From Novosphingobium mathurense (GTDB taxonomy: Bacteria > Pseudomonadota > Alphaproteobacteria > Sphingomonadales > Sphingomonadaceae), in NCBI RefSeq assembly GCF_900168325.1, contig NZ_FVZE01000001.1:992001-1056000 (forward strand): DNA of 64,000 nucleotides, written 5' to 3'. This document shows positions 35,005 to 43,938 of this stretch, piece by piece. Position 1 is the first letter of the stretch, and each line of letters starts with the position of its first letter. Made by a program: the position numbers and the translations under genes. The notes beneath the pieces are model-generated. The model saw nothing but the letters and a program-made list of their open reading frames with translations. It did no database searches and had not been told where the DNA came from.

Positions 35005-36678
35005 TCAGAGCGCCCGGGACAGATCCTTGATCTCCGTGTTCAGGATGCGGTCGTTCTCCGAGTAGTCGACCGGACAGTCGATCACGTGAACGCCGGGAGT
35101 ATCGCGGCAATGGGCCAGCAGTTCATTGAGGTGCTGCGCGCTTTCCACCCGGTAGCCCCTGGCGCCATAGCTTTCGGCATACTTGACGAAATCGGGGTTG
35201 TTGTAGGTCAGGCCGAAGTCGGCAAAGCCCATGTTCGCCTGCTTCCAGCGAATCATGCCATAGGCATTGTCATTGAGGATCAGCACGGTCAGGTTCAGGC
35301 CGAGGCGTACCGCGGTTTCCAGCTCCTGACTGTTCATCATGAACCCGCCGTCGCCGCAGATCGCCATGACCTTGCGCTCGGGATAGACCATGGCGCTCGC
35401 CATCGCGGAAGGAAGCCCTGCCCCCATCGTCGCCAGCGCGTTGTCGAGCAGGACGGTGTTGGGCTTGCAGGCACAGAAGCCGCGGGCGAACCAGATCTTG
35501 TAGACGCCATTGTCGAGGCAGATGATGGCATCGTCGGGCATCGCATCACGCACCTGCTGCACGAGGTGCGGCGGGAAGATCGGGAAGCGTTCGTCGGCCG
35601 CCAGCTTCGCGGTGTGCTCCACCTCGGCCTTGCGGAAGCCGAGCATGGCGTCAAAGTTCCACTTCTCCGACGGCACGATCGCTTCCTTGATCTGCCACAT
35701 GGCATTGGCGATATCGCCGATCACCTCGATATGCGGGAAGTAGACCGGGTCCACTTCGGCCGTCTTGGTCGAGATATGGACGACGACGCGGTCATCGCGC
35801 GTGCCGTCGTTGTGCATGAAGAACGGCGGCTTCTCGATCACGTCGTGCCCGATATTGAGGATGCAGTCGGCGTCCTCGATGGCGCGGTGGACGAAGTCCC
35901 CGGCCGAAAGCGCCGCACAGCCCAGGAACTTGGGATGGCGCTCATCGATCACGCCCTTGCCGAGCTGGGTAGTGAGGAAGGGAATGCCGGTCTTCTCGAC
36001 GAATTCGCCCAGCATCTTGCTGGTCATCTTGCGATTCGCACCGGCACCGATCACCAGCAGCGGCTTTCTCGCGTTCTGCAGAGCTTCGACGGCCTGGGCG
36101 ATCGACTTCACGTCAGCCGTCGGGCGGCGGACGATCGAACGGCGCACGGGACGCGAATCGGTGTGCTCGTCGGCGATATCCTCGGGCAGTTCGATGTGCG
36201 TCGCGCCCGGCTTTTCCTCTTCGGCGATCCTGAAGGCTTCGCGCACACGGCTCGGGATGTTGTCCGAGGACGCCATCTGGTGCGCATACTTGGTGATCGG
36301 CCCCATCATCGACACGACGTCGAGGATCTGGAAACGGCCCTGCTTCGATTTCTTTATCGGCTTCTGGCCAGTAATCATCAGCATCGGCATGCCGCCGAGC
36401 GTCGCATAGGCCGCGGCAGTCACGAAATTGGTCGCGCCCGGCCCCAGGGTCGAAAGGCACACGCCGGTCTTGCCGGTATGCCGTCCGTAGGTAGCCGCCA
36501 TGAAGCCTGCACCCTGTTCATGCCGGGTCAGGATGAGCTTGATCTTCTCCGATCGCGAAAGCGAGTCGAGAAAATCGAGGTTCTCTTCACCGGGAACGCC
36601 GAAAATGTACTCGACGCCCTCCTCTTCAAGGCACTCGATAAAAAGATCTGAAGCCTTGCGCTTGTCGCCCTCTGCCAT
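35005..36678 (-). CDS. Acetolactate-synthase-like ThDP enzyme
   Basis: A 557-aa thiamine-diphosphate enzyme of the acetolactate synthase large-subunit family. The catalytic Glu is E54 (LTRHEQGAGF). The cofactor motif is ICGDGGFMMNSQELETAVRL followed by NLTVLILNDNAYG. A central NAD/FAD-type domain (about 195-330) is present. No ilvN regulatory subunit is adjacent, so it is not the biosynthetic IlvBN pair. A catabolic acetolactate synthase or another 2-oxoacid ThDP enzyme fits. It is an isolated gene downstream of cysS, on the same strand. Confidence 0.85.
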   Translation of the reverse strand: MAEGDKRKASDLFIECLEEEGVEYIFGVPGEENLDFLDSLSRSEKIKLILTRHEQGAGFMAATYGRHTGKTGVCLSTLGPGATNFVTAAAYATLGGMPMLMITGQKPIKKSKQGRFQILDVVSMMGPITKYAHQMASSDNIPSRVREAFRIAEEEKPGATHIELPEDIADEHTDSRPVRRSIVRRPTADVKSIAQAVEALQNARKPLLVIGAGANRKMTSKMLGEFVEKTGIPFLTTQLGKGVIDERHPKFLGCAALSAGDFVHRAIEDADCILNIGHDVIEKPPFFMHNDGTRDDRVVVHISTKTAEVDPVYFPHIEVIGDIANAMWQIKEAIVPSEKWNFDAMLGFRKAEVEHTAKLAADERFPIFPPHLVQQVRDAMPDDAIICLDNGVYKIWFARGFCACKPNTVLLDNALATMGAGLPSAMASAMVYPERKVMAICGDGGFMMNSQELETAVRLGLNLTVLILNDNAYGMIRWKQANMGFADFGLTYNNPDFVKYAESYGARGYRVESAQHLNELLAHCRDTPGVHVIDCPVDYSENDRILNTEIKDLSRAL

Positions 36679-36946
36679 TTCCGCTTTCCCCGTTCCTGGT
36701 TTTTTTCAGAGCCGGTATAGGACTATCCGGTCTCGCGTCATGCGCAAATACGCATTCCGGCGCAGCCTGCGCCCTGATGAATGGGCTAGCGACCTCTTCC
36801 TTTAAATAGGGCTAAAGCGGCAAAATCAGTTGCGCGCACGGAACAGCGAGACGCGCAGCGGGCGCCGCTGACCAGTCAATGGACCATGAAGTCCGCGTAC
36901 CGCCCGCCGGCGCCGCCAAGCGACGGGGGCCAGGCGAAGGCCGGGC

Positions 36947-38398
36947 TCAGCCCAGCTTCCACTCCCAGCCAAGCGGATCGCCATCCATCGCCTCGACGCC
37001 TTTCGCGGCAAGTTCGTCGCGCAGGGTATCGGAGGCGGCAAAGTCCTTTGCGGCCCGTGCTTTCTTGCGCGCCGCCAGCGCAGCCTCGATTTCCGCTTCG
37101 GAGATGACCGCGTTCTTCGGGCGCAGACGCAGATCGGCGCGGGACGTTCCGAAGAGGCCGAGGCCGAGCACCGCATCCATGGCCTCCACCACCGCGCGCT
37201 TGGCCGCGGGATCGACCTTCTTCGCAGCAAGCACGTCTTCCAGCGCCGTCAATGCGACCGGGGTGTTGAGATCCTCGGACATCGCCTTTTCGAAGGTCTC
37301 GATCATCGCCGCGAGCTTGGGGTGCGAAGGCGCTCCGGCTTCAACGTCGGCAAGGCGTTCGGCGGCCATGATCATGCGCTTCAGGCGGGTAAGGGCAGCA
37401 CCGAGGCCATCCCACGAGAACTCCAGTTCCGAACGGTAATGCGCCTGCAGGCACATCATGCGGTAGGCGAGCGGGTGATAGCCCCTGTCGATCAGGAGTT
37501 GCAGGCGAAGGAACTCGCCCGAGGACTTGCTCATCTTGCCCGAGCGCTCGACGAGGAAGTTGTTGTGCATCCATACGCGCGCCCCCGAATTGGCGGGAAT
37601 GTCGAGCCCGTTGGTGCAGCAGAAAGCCTGGTTCTGCGCGATCTCGTTCGGGTGATGGATCTCGCGGTGGTCGATTCCTCCGGTGTGGATATCGAAGGGG
37701 AAGCCAAGCAACTTGCCCGACATGACCGAGCATTCCAGGTGCCAGCCCGGCGCGCCCGGACCCCACGGCGAATCCCATTCCATCTGGCGCTTCTCGCCCG
37801 CCGGAGTCTTGCGCCAGATCGCGAAGTCGGCCGCATTGCGTTTGCCGTCGACGGCCTCGATGCGCCCCTCGCCCTCCTCCGTCACGGCTCGGGCCAGACG
37901 GCCGTAGTCAGCCACTGTAGAGACGTCGAAGTAGAGGCCACTGTCGATCTCGTAGCAGTGCTTGTCGGCGATCTGCTTCGCAAACTCGATCATCTGCGGC
38001 ACGTATTCCGTCGCTACCGACCACTGGGCGGGCTGACGAATGTTGAGCGCTGCGATGTCGGCCCAATATGCCTCGGTATAGTGGCGGGCGATGTCCCAGA
38101 TGGACTGCGCCTTCTCGGCTGCCATCTTCTCCATCTTGTCCTCACCGGCATCGGCATCGTCGGTCAGGTGGCCGACATCGGTGATGTTGATGACGTGGGT
38201 GAGCCTGTAGCCCTTGTGGCTCAGCGTACGCCCGAGGATGTCGGCAAAGACATAGGCACGCATGTTGCCGATATGCGGGTAGTTGTAGACCGTCGGCCCG
38301 CACGAATAGACCCGCGCCTCGCCCTCATGGACGGGCTGGAACGGTTCCAACTGGCGGGTCAGGCTGTTGAACAGCGTCAGTGCATGGGCATCGGTCAT
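36947..38398 (-). CDS. cysS: Cysteinyl-tRNA synthetase
   Basis: A 483-aa class Ia synthetase that charges tRNA-Cys. The zinc Cys and HIGH region are visible in RVYSCGPTVYNYPHIGNMRA, the KMSKS loop in RSGKMSKSSGEFL. GIDHREIHHPNEIAQ provides further zinc ligands. The C-terminal helical part is near full length (ends GWEWKLG). The ATG at 38398 is the first in frame. Its promoter must lie in the gene-poor region upstream. Confidence 0.96.
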   Translation of the reverse strand: MTDAHALTLFNSLTRQLEPFQPVHEGEARVYSCGPTVYNYPHIGNMRAYVFADILGRTLSHKGYRLTHVINITDVGHLTDDADAGEDKMEKMAAEKAQSIWDIARHYTEAYWADIAALNIRQPAQWSVATEYVPQMIEFAKQIADKHCYEIDSGLYFDVSTVADYGRLARAVTEEGEGRIEAVDGKRNAADFAIWRKTPAGEKRQMEWDSPWGPGAPGWHLECSVMSGKLLGFPFDIHTGGIDHREIHHPNEIAQNQAFCCTNGLDIPANSGARVWMHNNFLVERSGKMSKSSGEFLRLQLLIDRGYHPLAYRMMCLQAHYRSELEFSWDGLGAALTRLKRMIMAAERLADVEAGAPSHPKLAAMIETFEKAMSEDLNTPVALTALEDVLAAKKVDPAAKRAVVEAMDAVLGLGLFGTSRADLRLRPKNAVISEAEIEAALAARKKARAAKDFAASDTLRDELAAKGVEAMDGDPLGWEWKLG

Positions 38399-38992
38399 GG
38401 CCGAGGGGCATTAGGCGGCGATACGTGGCAGTCAAGGTGCATGCGTGGGGCGCTGCGGGATCGAGGCACGCTGACGGAGCGCTACACGCAGATGTCACTC
38501 AGATTCACAGATAGCGGATTGCCGCCATTCACAGATCGACTGGGTTGGATGGCCACAGCTTTGTGCCTGCTGAGCGCGTACCACCAACCGGTTGGTGGTC
38601 CGCCTTCATCCTCGAAACGGATATCGCAGGCATCTTCGCTTCAATCCACAGATGCGGCTGCTTCCTCCAAGGCATCCCTGATGCAAGCGCCGGTAGGCTG
38701 GCGCGATGCCCGGTGCAGGGTCCTTGTCGACGATGGCGACTACGAAGGAGCGTGCCTCTTCCTGCAGCAAGCTGGCGGCACATTCTCGATCAAGCGTCCG
38801 GACCATATGCCGCTGATACACGAGATATCGCTCATAACAGTTGCGGTCACCGGTCCGAACCAGGCGGAAGTCAGTGGCTTGAGCAGCGCGGGCACTGTTT
38901 CTCGCTGGGGTGGAGCCCAACGCAGCCGAGAAGACGGGGCCCGTTGGGTAGGACAATCTGCGCCTACTGACAGGCCTGCGATCGCGGGCGGC
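38399..38992. other. Gene-poor region with an orphan palindrome
   Basis: 594 bases whose base composition is visibly less GC-rich than the flanks. No frame has a recognisable domain. The longest minus-strand frame (38606-38956, 116 codons from a TTG) is not supported by motifs. It contains a 10-base direct repeat ATTCACAGAT (38503-38512 and 38527-38536) and a 20-bp palindrome. It may be a decayed gene with its regulatory site, and it must hold the cysS promoter. Confidence 0.5.
38580..38599. repeat. Perfect 20-bp palindrome, TetR-operator-like
   Basis: ACCACCAACCGGTTGGTGGT reads the same on both strands. The core CCAACCGGTTGG resembles operators of many TetR-family repressors. No regulator gene lies in or beside the region, so its role is open. 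Confidence 0.6.
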
Positions 38993-39901
38993 TCAGGCGT
39001 GCGATACCATCAGCAAAGCGACGCCCACCGTGATCAACACGAAACCGGCCCATTCGCGTGCCGTCAGCCAGCGTCCGGAAAGTTTGCGTGAGACGAGGGC
39101 GACGATGGGCATTTCGATCAGGGCCAGCGTGCGCACATTGGCGGCGGCAGTCAGCGAGAAGCCGATGAACCATCCGGCGGAGGCGAGTGCACCCAACGCT
39201 CCGCCCGTGACCGACAATCGCCATTCGCGAATGGAGCCGAAGAAGCCCGAAGCGTCGCGCAGCACGAACCAGCCAACGAGGACGGAGGACTGGATTCCCA
39301 GCGAAACCACCAGCATCAGGAGGCTGCGCAGCATGAAGCTGCCCTCCGGGACGGCTTCGATCGAGGCCCGAAAGCAGATCGAGGTCAACCCGAAGAGTGC
39401 ACCACTGACGACGCCCACTGCCAGCGGCTTCACCTCGAACAGCTTCGCTCCGCCGTCCCCCGGCCGCAACGAGGCCATGACGACGCCGAAGGTCACCACC
39501 AGGACCGCCAGCCAACTGCCGAGCGGAAGTCGGTCACCGATCAGGGCAAAGCCGAGGACCGCGACCGTTACCGGTTCGGTCTTGATATAGGCATAGGCGA
39601 CACCGAAGTCGCGCTTCTGCATGACGACCAGCATAAGCGCAGTCGCCACGATCTGGGTCACCGAACCCACGGCCGACCATGCCAACGCATCGATCGGAAC
39701 GGCTGCAAGCCCTTCCCCGGTCGCGAAATGGAAAATCCCCAGGAAGAGGATCGCAAGCGGCAAGCCGTAGATGAAACGCACCTGCGTTCCGCCCACGGTC
39801 CCGATCCGCGAAGCCAGCCGCGATTGCGCCGCGTTGCGCAGCACTTGGGCGAGCGCCGCGGCAAGGGTGAACGGCACCCACAGCAACGTTGAATCTGTCA
39901 T
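38993..39901 (-). CDS. DMT/EamA-family transporter
   Basis: A 302-aa inner-membrane protein with ten hydrophobic segments and two EamA repeats. The first half ends near GVVMASLRPGDG; the second holds ALASAGWFIGFSLTAAANVR and MPIVALVSRKLSGRWLTARE. It should export a small metabolite; the substrate cannot be read. I took the second of two adjacent ATGs (39901) because CCGGGGGG sits directly before the first. It is 28 bases after the nitroreductase stop, in the same direction, so it may be co-transcribed. Confidence 0.85.
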   Translation of the reverse strand: MTDSTLLWVPFTLAAALAQVLRNAAQSRLASRIGTVGGTQVRFIYGLPLAILFLGIFHFATGEGLAAVPIDALAWSAVGSVTQIVATALMLVVMQKRDFGVAYAYIKTEPVTVAVLGFALIGDRLPLGSWLAVLVVTFGVVMASLRPGDGGAKLFEVKPLAVGVVSGALFGLTSICFRASIEAVPEGSFMLRSLLMLVVSLGIQSSVLVGWFVLRDASGFFGSIREWRLSVTGGALGALASAGWFIGFSLTAAANVRTLALIEMPIVALVSRKLSGRWLTAREWAGFVLITVGVALLMVSHA

Positions 39902-39929
39902 CATCCCCCCGGAAGCGATCAAACCACGA

Positions 39930-40595
39930 TCAGAAGCCGAGGAAGCTTACCTGTTCGTCGAGTGGCACCCGGTCGCGCTCGAACCGGTTGACAGGTGCAT
40001 CCTCGTCGCGGTGGCCGATGGCCAGGCCGCAGAACAGGATGTGCGTCTCGTCGGAAACGCCGATGTGCTCCTTGATTACACGGGCATAGAGCGACATCCA
40101 TTCCTGCGGGCAACTGTCCAGCCCTTCCTCGCGCAGCAGCAGCATGATCGACTGCAACCACATGCCCACGTCCGACCACTGCGGCGGCCCCATGAAGCGC
40201 TCGAAATAGCAGACCAGCAACGCCGGCGCGCCGAAAGAGAAGATGTTCGCCCGCGTGAAGGCTTCGCGGGCTTCGGCGTCCTCGCGCTCGATACCGAGCG
40301 CGCCATACATGCTGGCACCGACCTGCTGCAGCCGGGCCAGGTGGCGGGGCGACTGGTTTGGTTCGGAAAAGCTGTACTCGATCGGGTCCTGCGGCGCGGA
40401 CGCCAGCATCTTTTCCTGCAGGGCCTTGAGCGGTTCGCCGGCCAGTACGGTGGCCTGCCAGGGCTGGAAATTGCAGCCCGACGGCGTCATGCGCGCCCGG
40501 TCCAATACGCGGCGGATCACATCGAGCCCGACCGCTTCATCGCGGAACGCGCGGATCGAGCGGCGGCTGGCGACAGCCTCGGATACTTTCATCAT
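39930..40595 (-). CDS. Nitroreductase-family flavoprotein
   Basis: A 221-aa FMN-dependent oxidoreductase. The FMN-binding start [20 protein letters not shown] and [15 protein letters not shown] segment ([14 protein letters not shown]) are typical. It is closer in layout to PnbA/NfnB-type nitroreductases than to BluB. Its ATG overlaps the cobT stop (ATGA), so it is coupled to the CobT gene, an association that may be accidental. The true substrate, a quinone, nitro compound or cofactor, is unknown. Confidence 0.85.
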   Translation of the reverse strand: MMKVSEAVASRRSIRAFRDEAVGLDVIRRVLDRARMTPSGCNFQPWQATVLAGEPLKALQEKMLASAPQDPIEYSFSEPNQSPRHLARLQQVGASMYGALGIEREDAEAREAFTRANIFSFGAPALLVCYFERFMGPPQWSDVGMWLQSIMLLLREEGLDSCPQEWMSLYARVIKEHIGVSDETHILFCGLAIGHRDEDAPVNRFERDRVPLDEQVSFLGF

Positions 40596-42406
40596 TCTTC
40601 CTCGAACAGGCCGGCGAGCTGTTCGATCATCGTGCCGCCGAGTTGCTCGGCGTCCATGATCGTCACCGCGCGGCGATAGTAACGGGTCACGTCGTGCCCG
40701 ATGCCGATGGCGACGAGTTGGACCGGCGATTTCGCCTCGATCCACTCGATCACCTTGCGCAAGTGCGCCTCGAGATACCCTGCGCTGTTTACCGACAGCG
40801 TGGAATCGTCGACCGGCGCACCGTCTGAAATGACCATGAGGATGCGGCGATCCTCGGGCCGGGCGAGCATGCGGTTGTGCGCCCAGAGCAGCGCCTCGCC
40901 GTCGATGTTCTCCTTGAGCAGCCCCTCGCGCATCATCAGGCCGAGGTTCTTGCGCGCACGGCGCCAGGGCTCATCGGCCTTCTTGTAGATGATGTGCCGC
41001 AGGTCGTTGAGGCGGCCCGGGCTGGCAGGCTTGCCGTTCGCCAGCCATGCCTCGCGGCTCTGCCCGCCCTTCCAGGCTCGTGTCGTAAAGCCGAGAATCT
41101 CCACCTTCACGCCGCAGCGCTCCAGCGTACGTGCGAGCACGTCGGCGCTGATCGCGGCAATCGAGATCGGCCGTCCGCGCATCGAACCCGAGTTGTCGAG
41201 CAACAGGGTCACGACGGTATCCTTGAACTCGACGTCGCGCTCCACCTTGTAGGACAGCGACTGTCCGGGCGATACAACCACGCGGGCGAGCCGCGCGGCG
41301 TCGAGCAGCCCCTCTTCCTGGTCGAAGTCCCAGGAGCGGTTCTGCTGGGCCATGAGGCGACGCTGGAGGCGATTGGCAAGGCGCGTGACCACGCCCTGCA
41401 GCCCCTTGAGCTGCGCATCGAGATAGGCGCGCAGGCGCGTCAGTTCTTCCTCGTCACACAGTTCCGAAGCGCCGACCACCTCGTCGAAGGCCTCGGTGAA
41501 GACCTTGTAGTCGAAGCTGTCTGGAATGTCCGTCCAGGGCCGGTTGGGACGGACGGGAAGCATGCCCTCCTCGCCGTCCTGGCCTTCCTCGGCCTCCTGC
41601 ATGTCGTCCGAGGCCTCGCCATCGGATTCGCTTTCGCCCTCGTCTTCTCCCTGGCTGGGTTCGGCAGCCATTTCCGCCGGCTGCTGCTCCTCGCCCGCGT
41701 CGGCGCCGTCTTCTTCCTGTTCGGTTTCCTCGTCGCCGTCGAGATCGTCGGAGTCCTCGGGCGGCTGCTCGATTTCCTCGGCGCGGGTCAGCTCGAGGTG
41801 CTGGAGCATGTCGAGCGAGAGGTTCTGGAAAGCCTGCTGATCGCCAATCGAATCGGCCAGCGCCTCGATATCGCCGCCGGCCTTCTCCTCGATCCAGTCG
41901 CGGATCATGTCGACGCCCGGGCGCGCAATCTCGGGGATCGGCTGTCCGGTGAGCTTTTCGCGCAGCATCAGCGCCAGCGCCGACTGCAGCGGCACCTGGT
42001 CACGCGATTCGGCGCGGGAAATGGGATCGGAGGCGATGCGCGCCTCCAGCGATGCATCGAGATTCTCGCGCATCCCGGAATAGCGGTTCGAGCCAAGCGC
42101 CTCGTAGCGCACCATCTCGACCGCGTCGTAACATGCCCGTGCCGAGGGTTCGGCGGGAGCATGACGCTGGTGCAACCTGTCGTCGTGGTGGCGCACCTTC
42201 AGCGCGAAGCTGTCGGCATAGCCGCGGGCCTGCATCGCCGCTCCGCGCGGCAGGTTGCGTCCGGGCATGGGTACCCTGAAGGTTCCCCCCGTCGAGCTTG
42301 GCGCATCGGCCGTCCAGTTGACCTCGATCTCCTTTTCATGGGCGATGGCGCGCGATGCGCCTGCCAGAACGGATTTGAAGCGGTCGGCTGGGGTCTCGTC
42401 ACTCAA
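40592..42406 (-). CDS. cobT: Cobaltochelatase subunit CobT-like protein
   Basis: A 604-aa protein of the CobT family, the MIDAS-type partner of the AAA+ protein CobS and chelatase CobN. The N-terminus ([20 protein letters not shown]) and the C-terminal von Willebrand A domain ([17 protein letters not shown]) match. Residues about 215-290 are an extremely acidic Asp/Glu run, as in the family. The start is TTG at 42406. Neither cobS nor cobN is in the window, so a role outside cobalamin synthesis is possible. Confidence 0.9.
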   Translation of the reverse strand: MSDETPADRFKSVLAGASRAIAHEKEIEVNWTADAPSSTGGTFRVPMPGRNLPRGAAMQARGYADSFALKVRHHDDRLHQRHAPAEPSARACYDAVEMVRYEALGSNRYSGMRENLDASLEARIASDPISRAESRDQVPLQSALALMLREKLTGQPIPEIARPGVDMIRDWIEEKAGGDIEALADSIGDQQAFQNLSLDMLQHLELTRAEEIEQPPEDSDDLDGDEETEQEEDGADAGEEQQPAEMAAEPSQGEDEGESESDGEASDDMQEAEEGQDGEEGMLPVRPNRPWTDIPDSFDYKVFTEAFDEVVGASELCDEEELTRLRAYLDAQLKGLQGVVTRLANRLQRRLMAQQNRSWDFDQEEGLLDAARLARVVVSPGQSLSYKVERDVEFKDTVVTLLLDNSGSMRGRPISIAAISADVLARTLERCGVKVEILGFTTRAWKGGQSREAWLANGKPASPGRLNDLRHIIYKKADEPWRRARKNLGLMMREGLLKENIDGEALLWAHNRMLARPEDRRILMVISDGAPVDDSTLSVNSAGYLEAHLRKVIEWIEAKSPVQLVAIGIGHDVTRYYRRAVTIMDAEQLGGTMIEQLAGLFEEE

Positions 42407-42438
42407 CGGGAAGGAACCTTAGGAAACAGGGTGGATAC

Positions 42439-43089
42439 TCAGATAGTCTGGCCGGTCTTGGCCCAGTCGGCAAGGAAGCCTTCGATGCCCTTGTCGGTCA
42501 GGACGTGCTTGAACAGGCCCTTGATGACGGCGGGCGGCATCGTAGCGACGTCGGCACCGATCTTCGCGCACTGCAGCAGGTGGATCGGGTGACGGATCGA
42601 GGCCGCGAGGATCTCGGTCTCGAATGCGTAGTTGTCGTAGATCAGGCGGATGTCCTCGATCAGCGAGATGCCGTCGAGACCGTTGTCGTCGTGGCGACCG
42701 ATGAAGGGCGAGATGAAGCTCGCACCTGCCTTGGCGGCCAGCAGCGCCTGGTTGGCCGAGAAGCACAGGGTCACGTTGACCATGGTGCCGTCCGAGGTCA
42801 GCTTCTTGCAGGTCTTCAGGCCGTCGATCGTCAGCGGCACCTTGATGCAAACGTTGTCGGCGATCTTGCGCAGGATTTCGGCCTCGCGCATCATCCCTTC
42901 ATGGTCGAGAGCGACGACTTCGGCCGAAACCGGACCATCGACGAGACCGCAGATTTCCTTGGTGACTTCCATGAAGTCACGGCCGGACTTGGCAATCAGC
43001 GATGGGTTGGTGGTGACGCCGTCCAGCAGGCCGGTTTCGGCAAGCTCGGCGATATCGGCAGTGTCGGCGGTGTCGACGAAAAACTTCAT
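42439..43089 (-). CDS. Transaldolase / fructose-6-phosphate aldolase family
   Basis: A 216-aa class I aldolase-type TIM barrel of the small transaldolase (TalC/FSA) group. The Schiff-base Lys is K83 in NVCIKVPLT. Other landmarks are [29 protein letters not shown] and [12 protein letters not shown]. It acts in the pentose phosphate pathway as a transaldolase, or as FSA; the short form does not settle which. It is 32 bases upstream of cobT in the same direction, a possible operon. Confidence 0.92.
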   Translation of the reverse strand: MKFFVDTADTADIAELAETGLLDGVTTNPSLIAKSGRDFMEVTKEICGLVDGPVSAEVVALDHEGMMREAEILRKIADNVCIKVPLTIDGLKTCKKLTSDGTMVNVTLCFSANQALLAAKAGASFISPFIGRHDDNGLDGISLIEDIRLIYDNYAFETEILAASIRHPIHLLQCAKIGADVATMPPAVIKGLFKHVLTDKGIEGFLADWAKTGQTI

Positions 43090-43190
43090 GGCGTGTTCCT
43101 ATCGGCAAGGCAGGGAGCCGCACGGGCGATTCTGGCCCGATACGGCGATTCTGGCGCCGCTATAGGGAAGCACGCCTCCTGCGGCTAGGC

Positions 43191-43898
43191 CTACAGGAGC
43201 TTGAGCCCGGCAATCAGCACCGGATCGTGCGTCGCCTCCGGATTTTCGCGAATTTCCGATTCGGCGGCCCCGATCTCGTACCAGATCGCATTGTCCGCCT
43301 CGAGCGCAAGGGCATGGGCGGCGTCGGCGATGTTCACCCCGGTCAGAGAGGATATCGCCTCACTGAGGAACGGATCGTCGGCTATCCGCATCGCGCGGTC
43401 GAGCTCCGGGATCATCGCGTTGACAAGGGCCGGCCCCATCTGGTCGCGCAGATATGTCGTCGCGCCGGAATGGCCCGCGCGCAGCAGGGCAATGGCATCG
43501 GAAATCGAGATGTGGCGCACGGCATCGGCGACCACGGGCGCTGCCTTGCGGGCACCGTCCTCAGCCAGGTTGTTGAGCTGGTGCTGCAGCTTTTCGCGGA
43601 ACAGGTTGCTGCGCAGTATACCCGAGAGCAGCGTCCCGGTCTTGCCGAACAGCACCGGCATGTCGATTCGCGCCACGGCGCTGTCCCAGAAGCCGTCCGG
43701 CTGGGTCAGCCGGGCGAATGCCTGCCGGGTCGAAGCCTCGAGCAACCGGCGCACCACTTCGACATAGCTGGGCGGGCCGAGCGAGGCACAGCCCGGCAAG
43801 GTCAGCGCAGCGCCTGCCAGGATACCACCCAGCACCGCGCGCCGCCCGGTCACGATCGCCTGCAGTTCACCCCCGATTTCATTCGATCCCCAATTCAC
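43191..43898 (-). CDS. DUF4197 lipoprotein
   Basis: A 235-aa DUF4197-family protein (IALLRAGHSGATTYLRD; repeated helical pattern). The N-terminus has a twin-arginine-like TGRRAVLGGILAGAALTLP followed by lipobox Cys37 (LPGC). It may thus be exported folded and lipid-anchored. I chose GTG at 43898 (behind GGAG with nine bases); the frame reaches 43922. The priA gene is divergent, 40 bases away. Function unknown. Confidence 0.85.
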   Translation of the reverse strand: MNWGSNEIGGELQAIVTGRRAVLGGILAGAALTLPGCASLGPPSYVEVVRRLLEASTRQAFARLTQPDGFWDSAVARIDMPVLFGKTGTLLSGILRSNLFREKLQHQLNNLAEDGARKAAPVVADAVRHISISDAIALLRAGHSGATTYLRDQMGPALVNAMIPELDRAMRIADDPFLSEAISSLTGVNIADAAHALALEADNAIWYEIGAAESEIRENPEATHDPVLIAGLKLL

Positions 43899-43938
43899 AA
43901 TCGCATGCTCCTTCACCTTCACGGGACCGGATGCCTAT

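Noticed and set aside
38606..38956. A 116-codon minus-strand frame in the gene-poor region.
   Set aside because: It starts at TTG, has no family resemblance I can name, and lies in sequence of mixed composition; it may be a remnant but is not supported as a gene.
40877..42592. A 571-codon plus-strand frame opposite cobT.
   Set aside because: It mirrors the acidic linker and MIDAS domain of cobT and has no recognisable domain.
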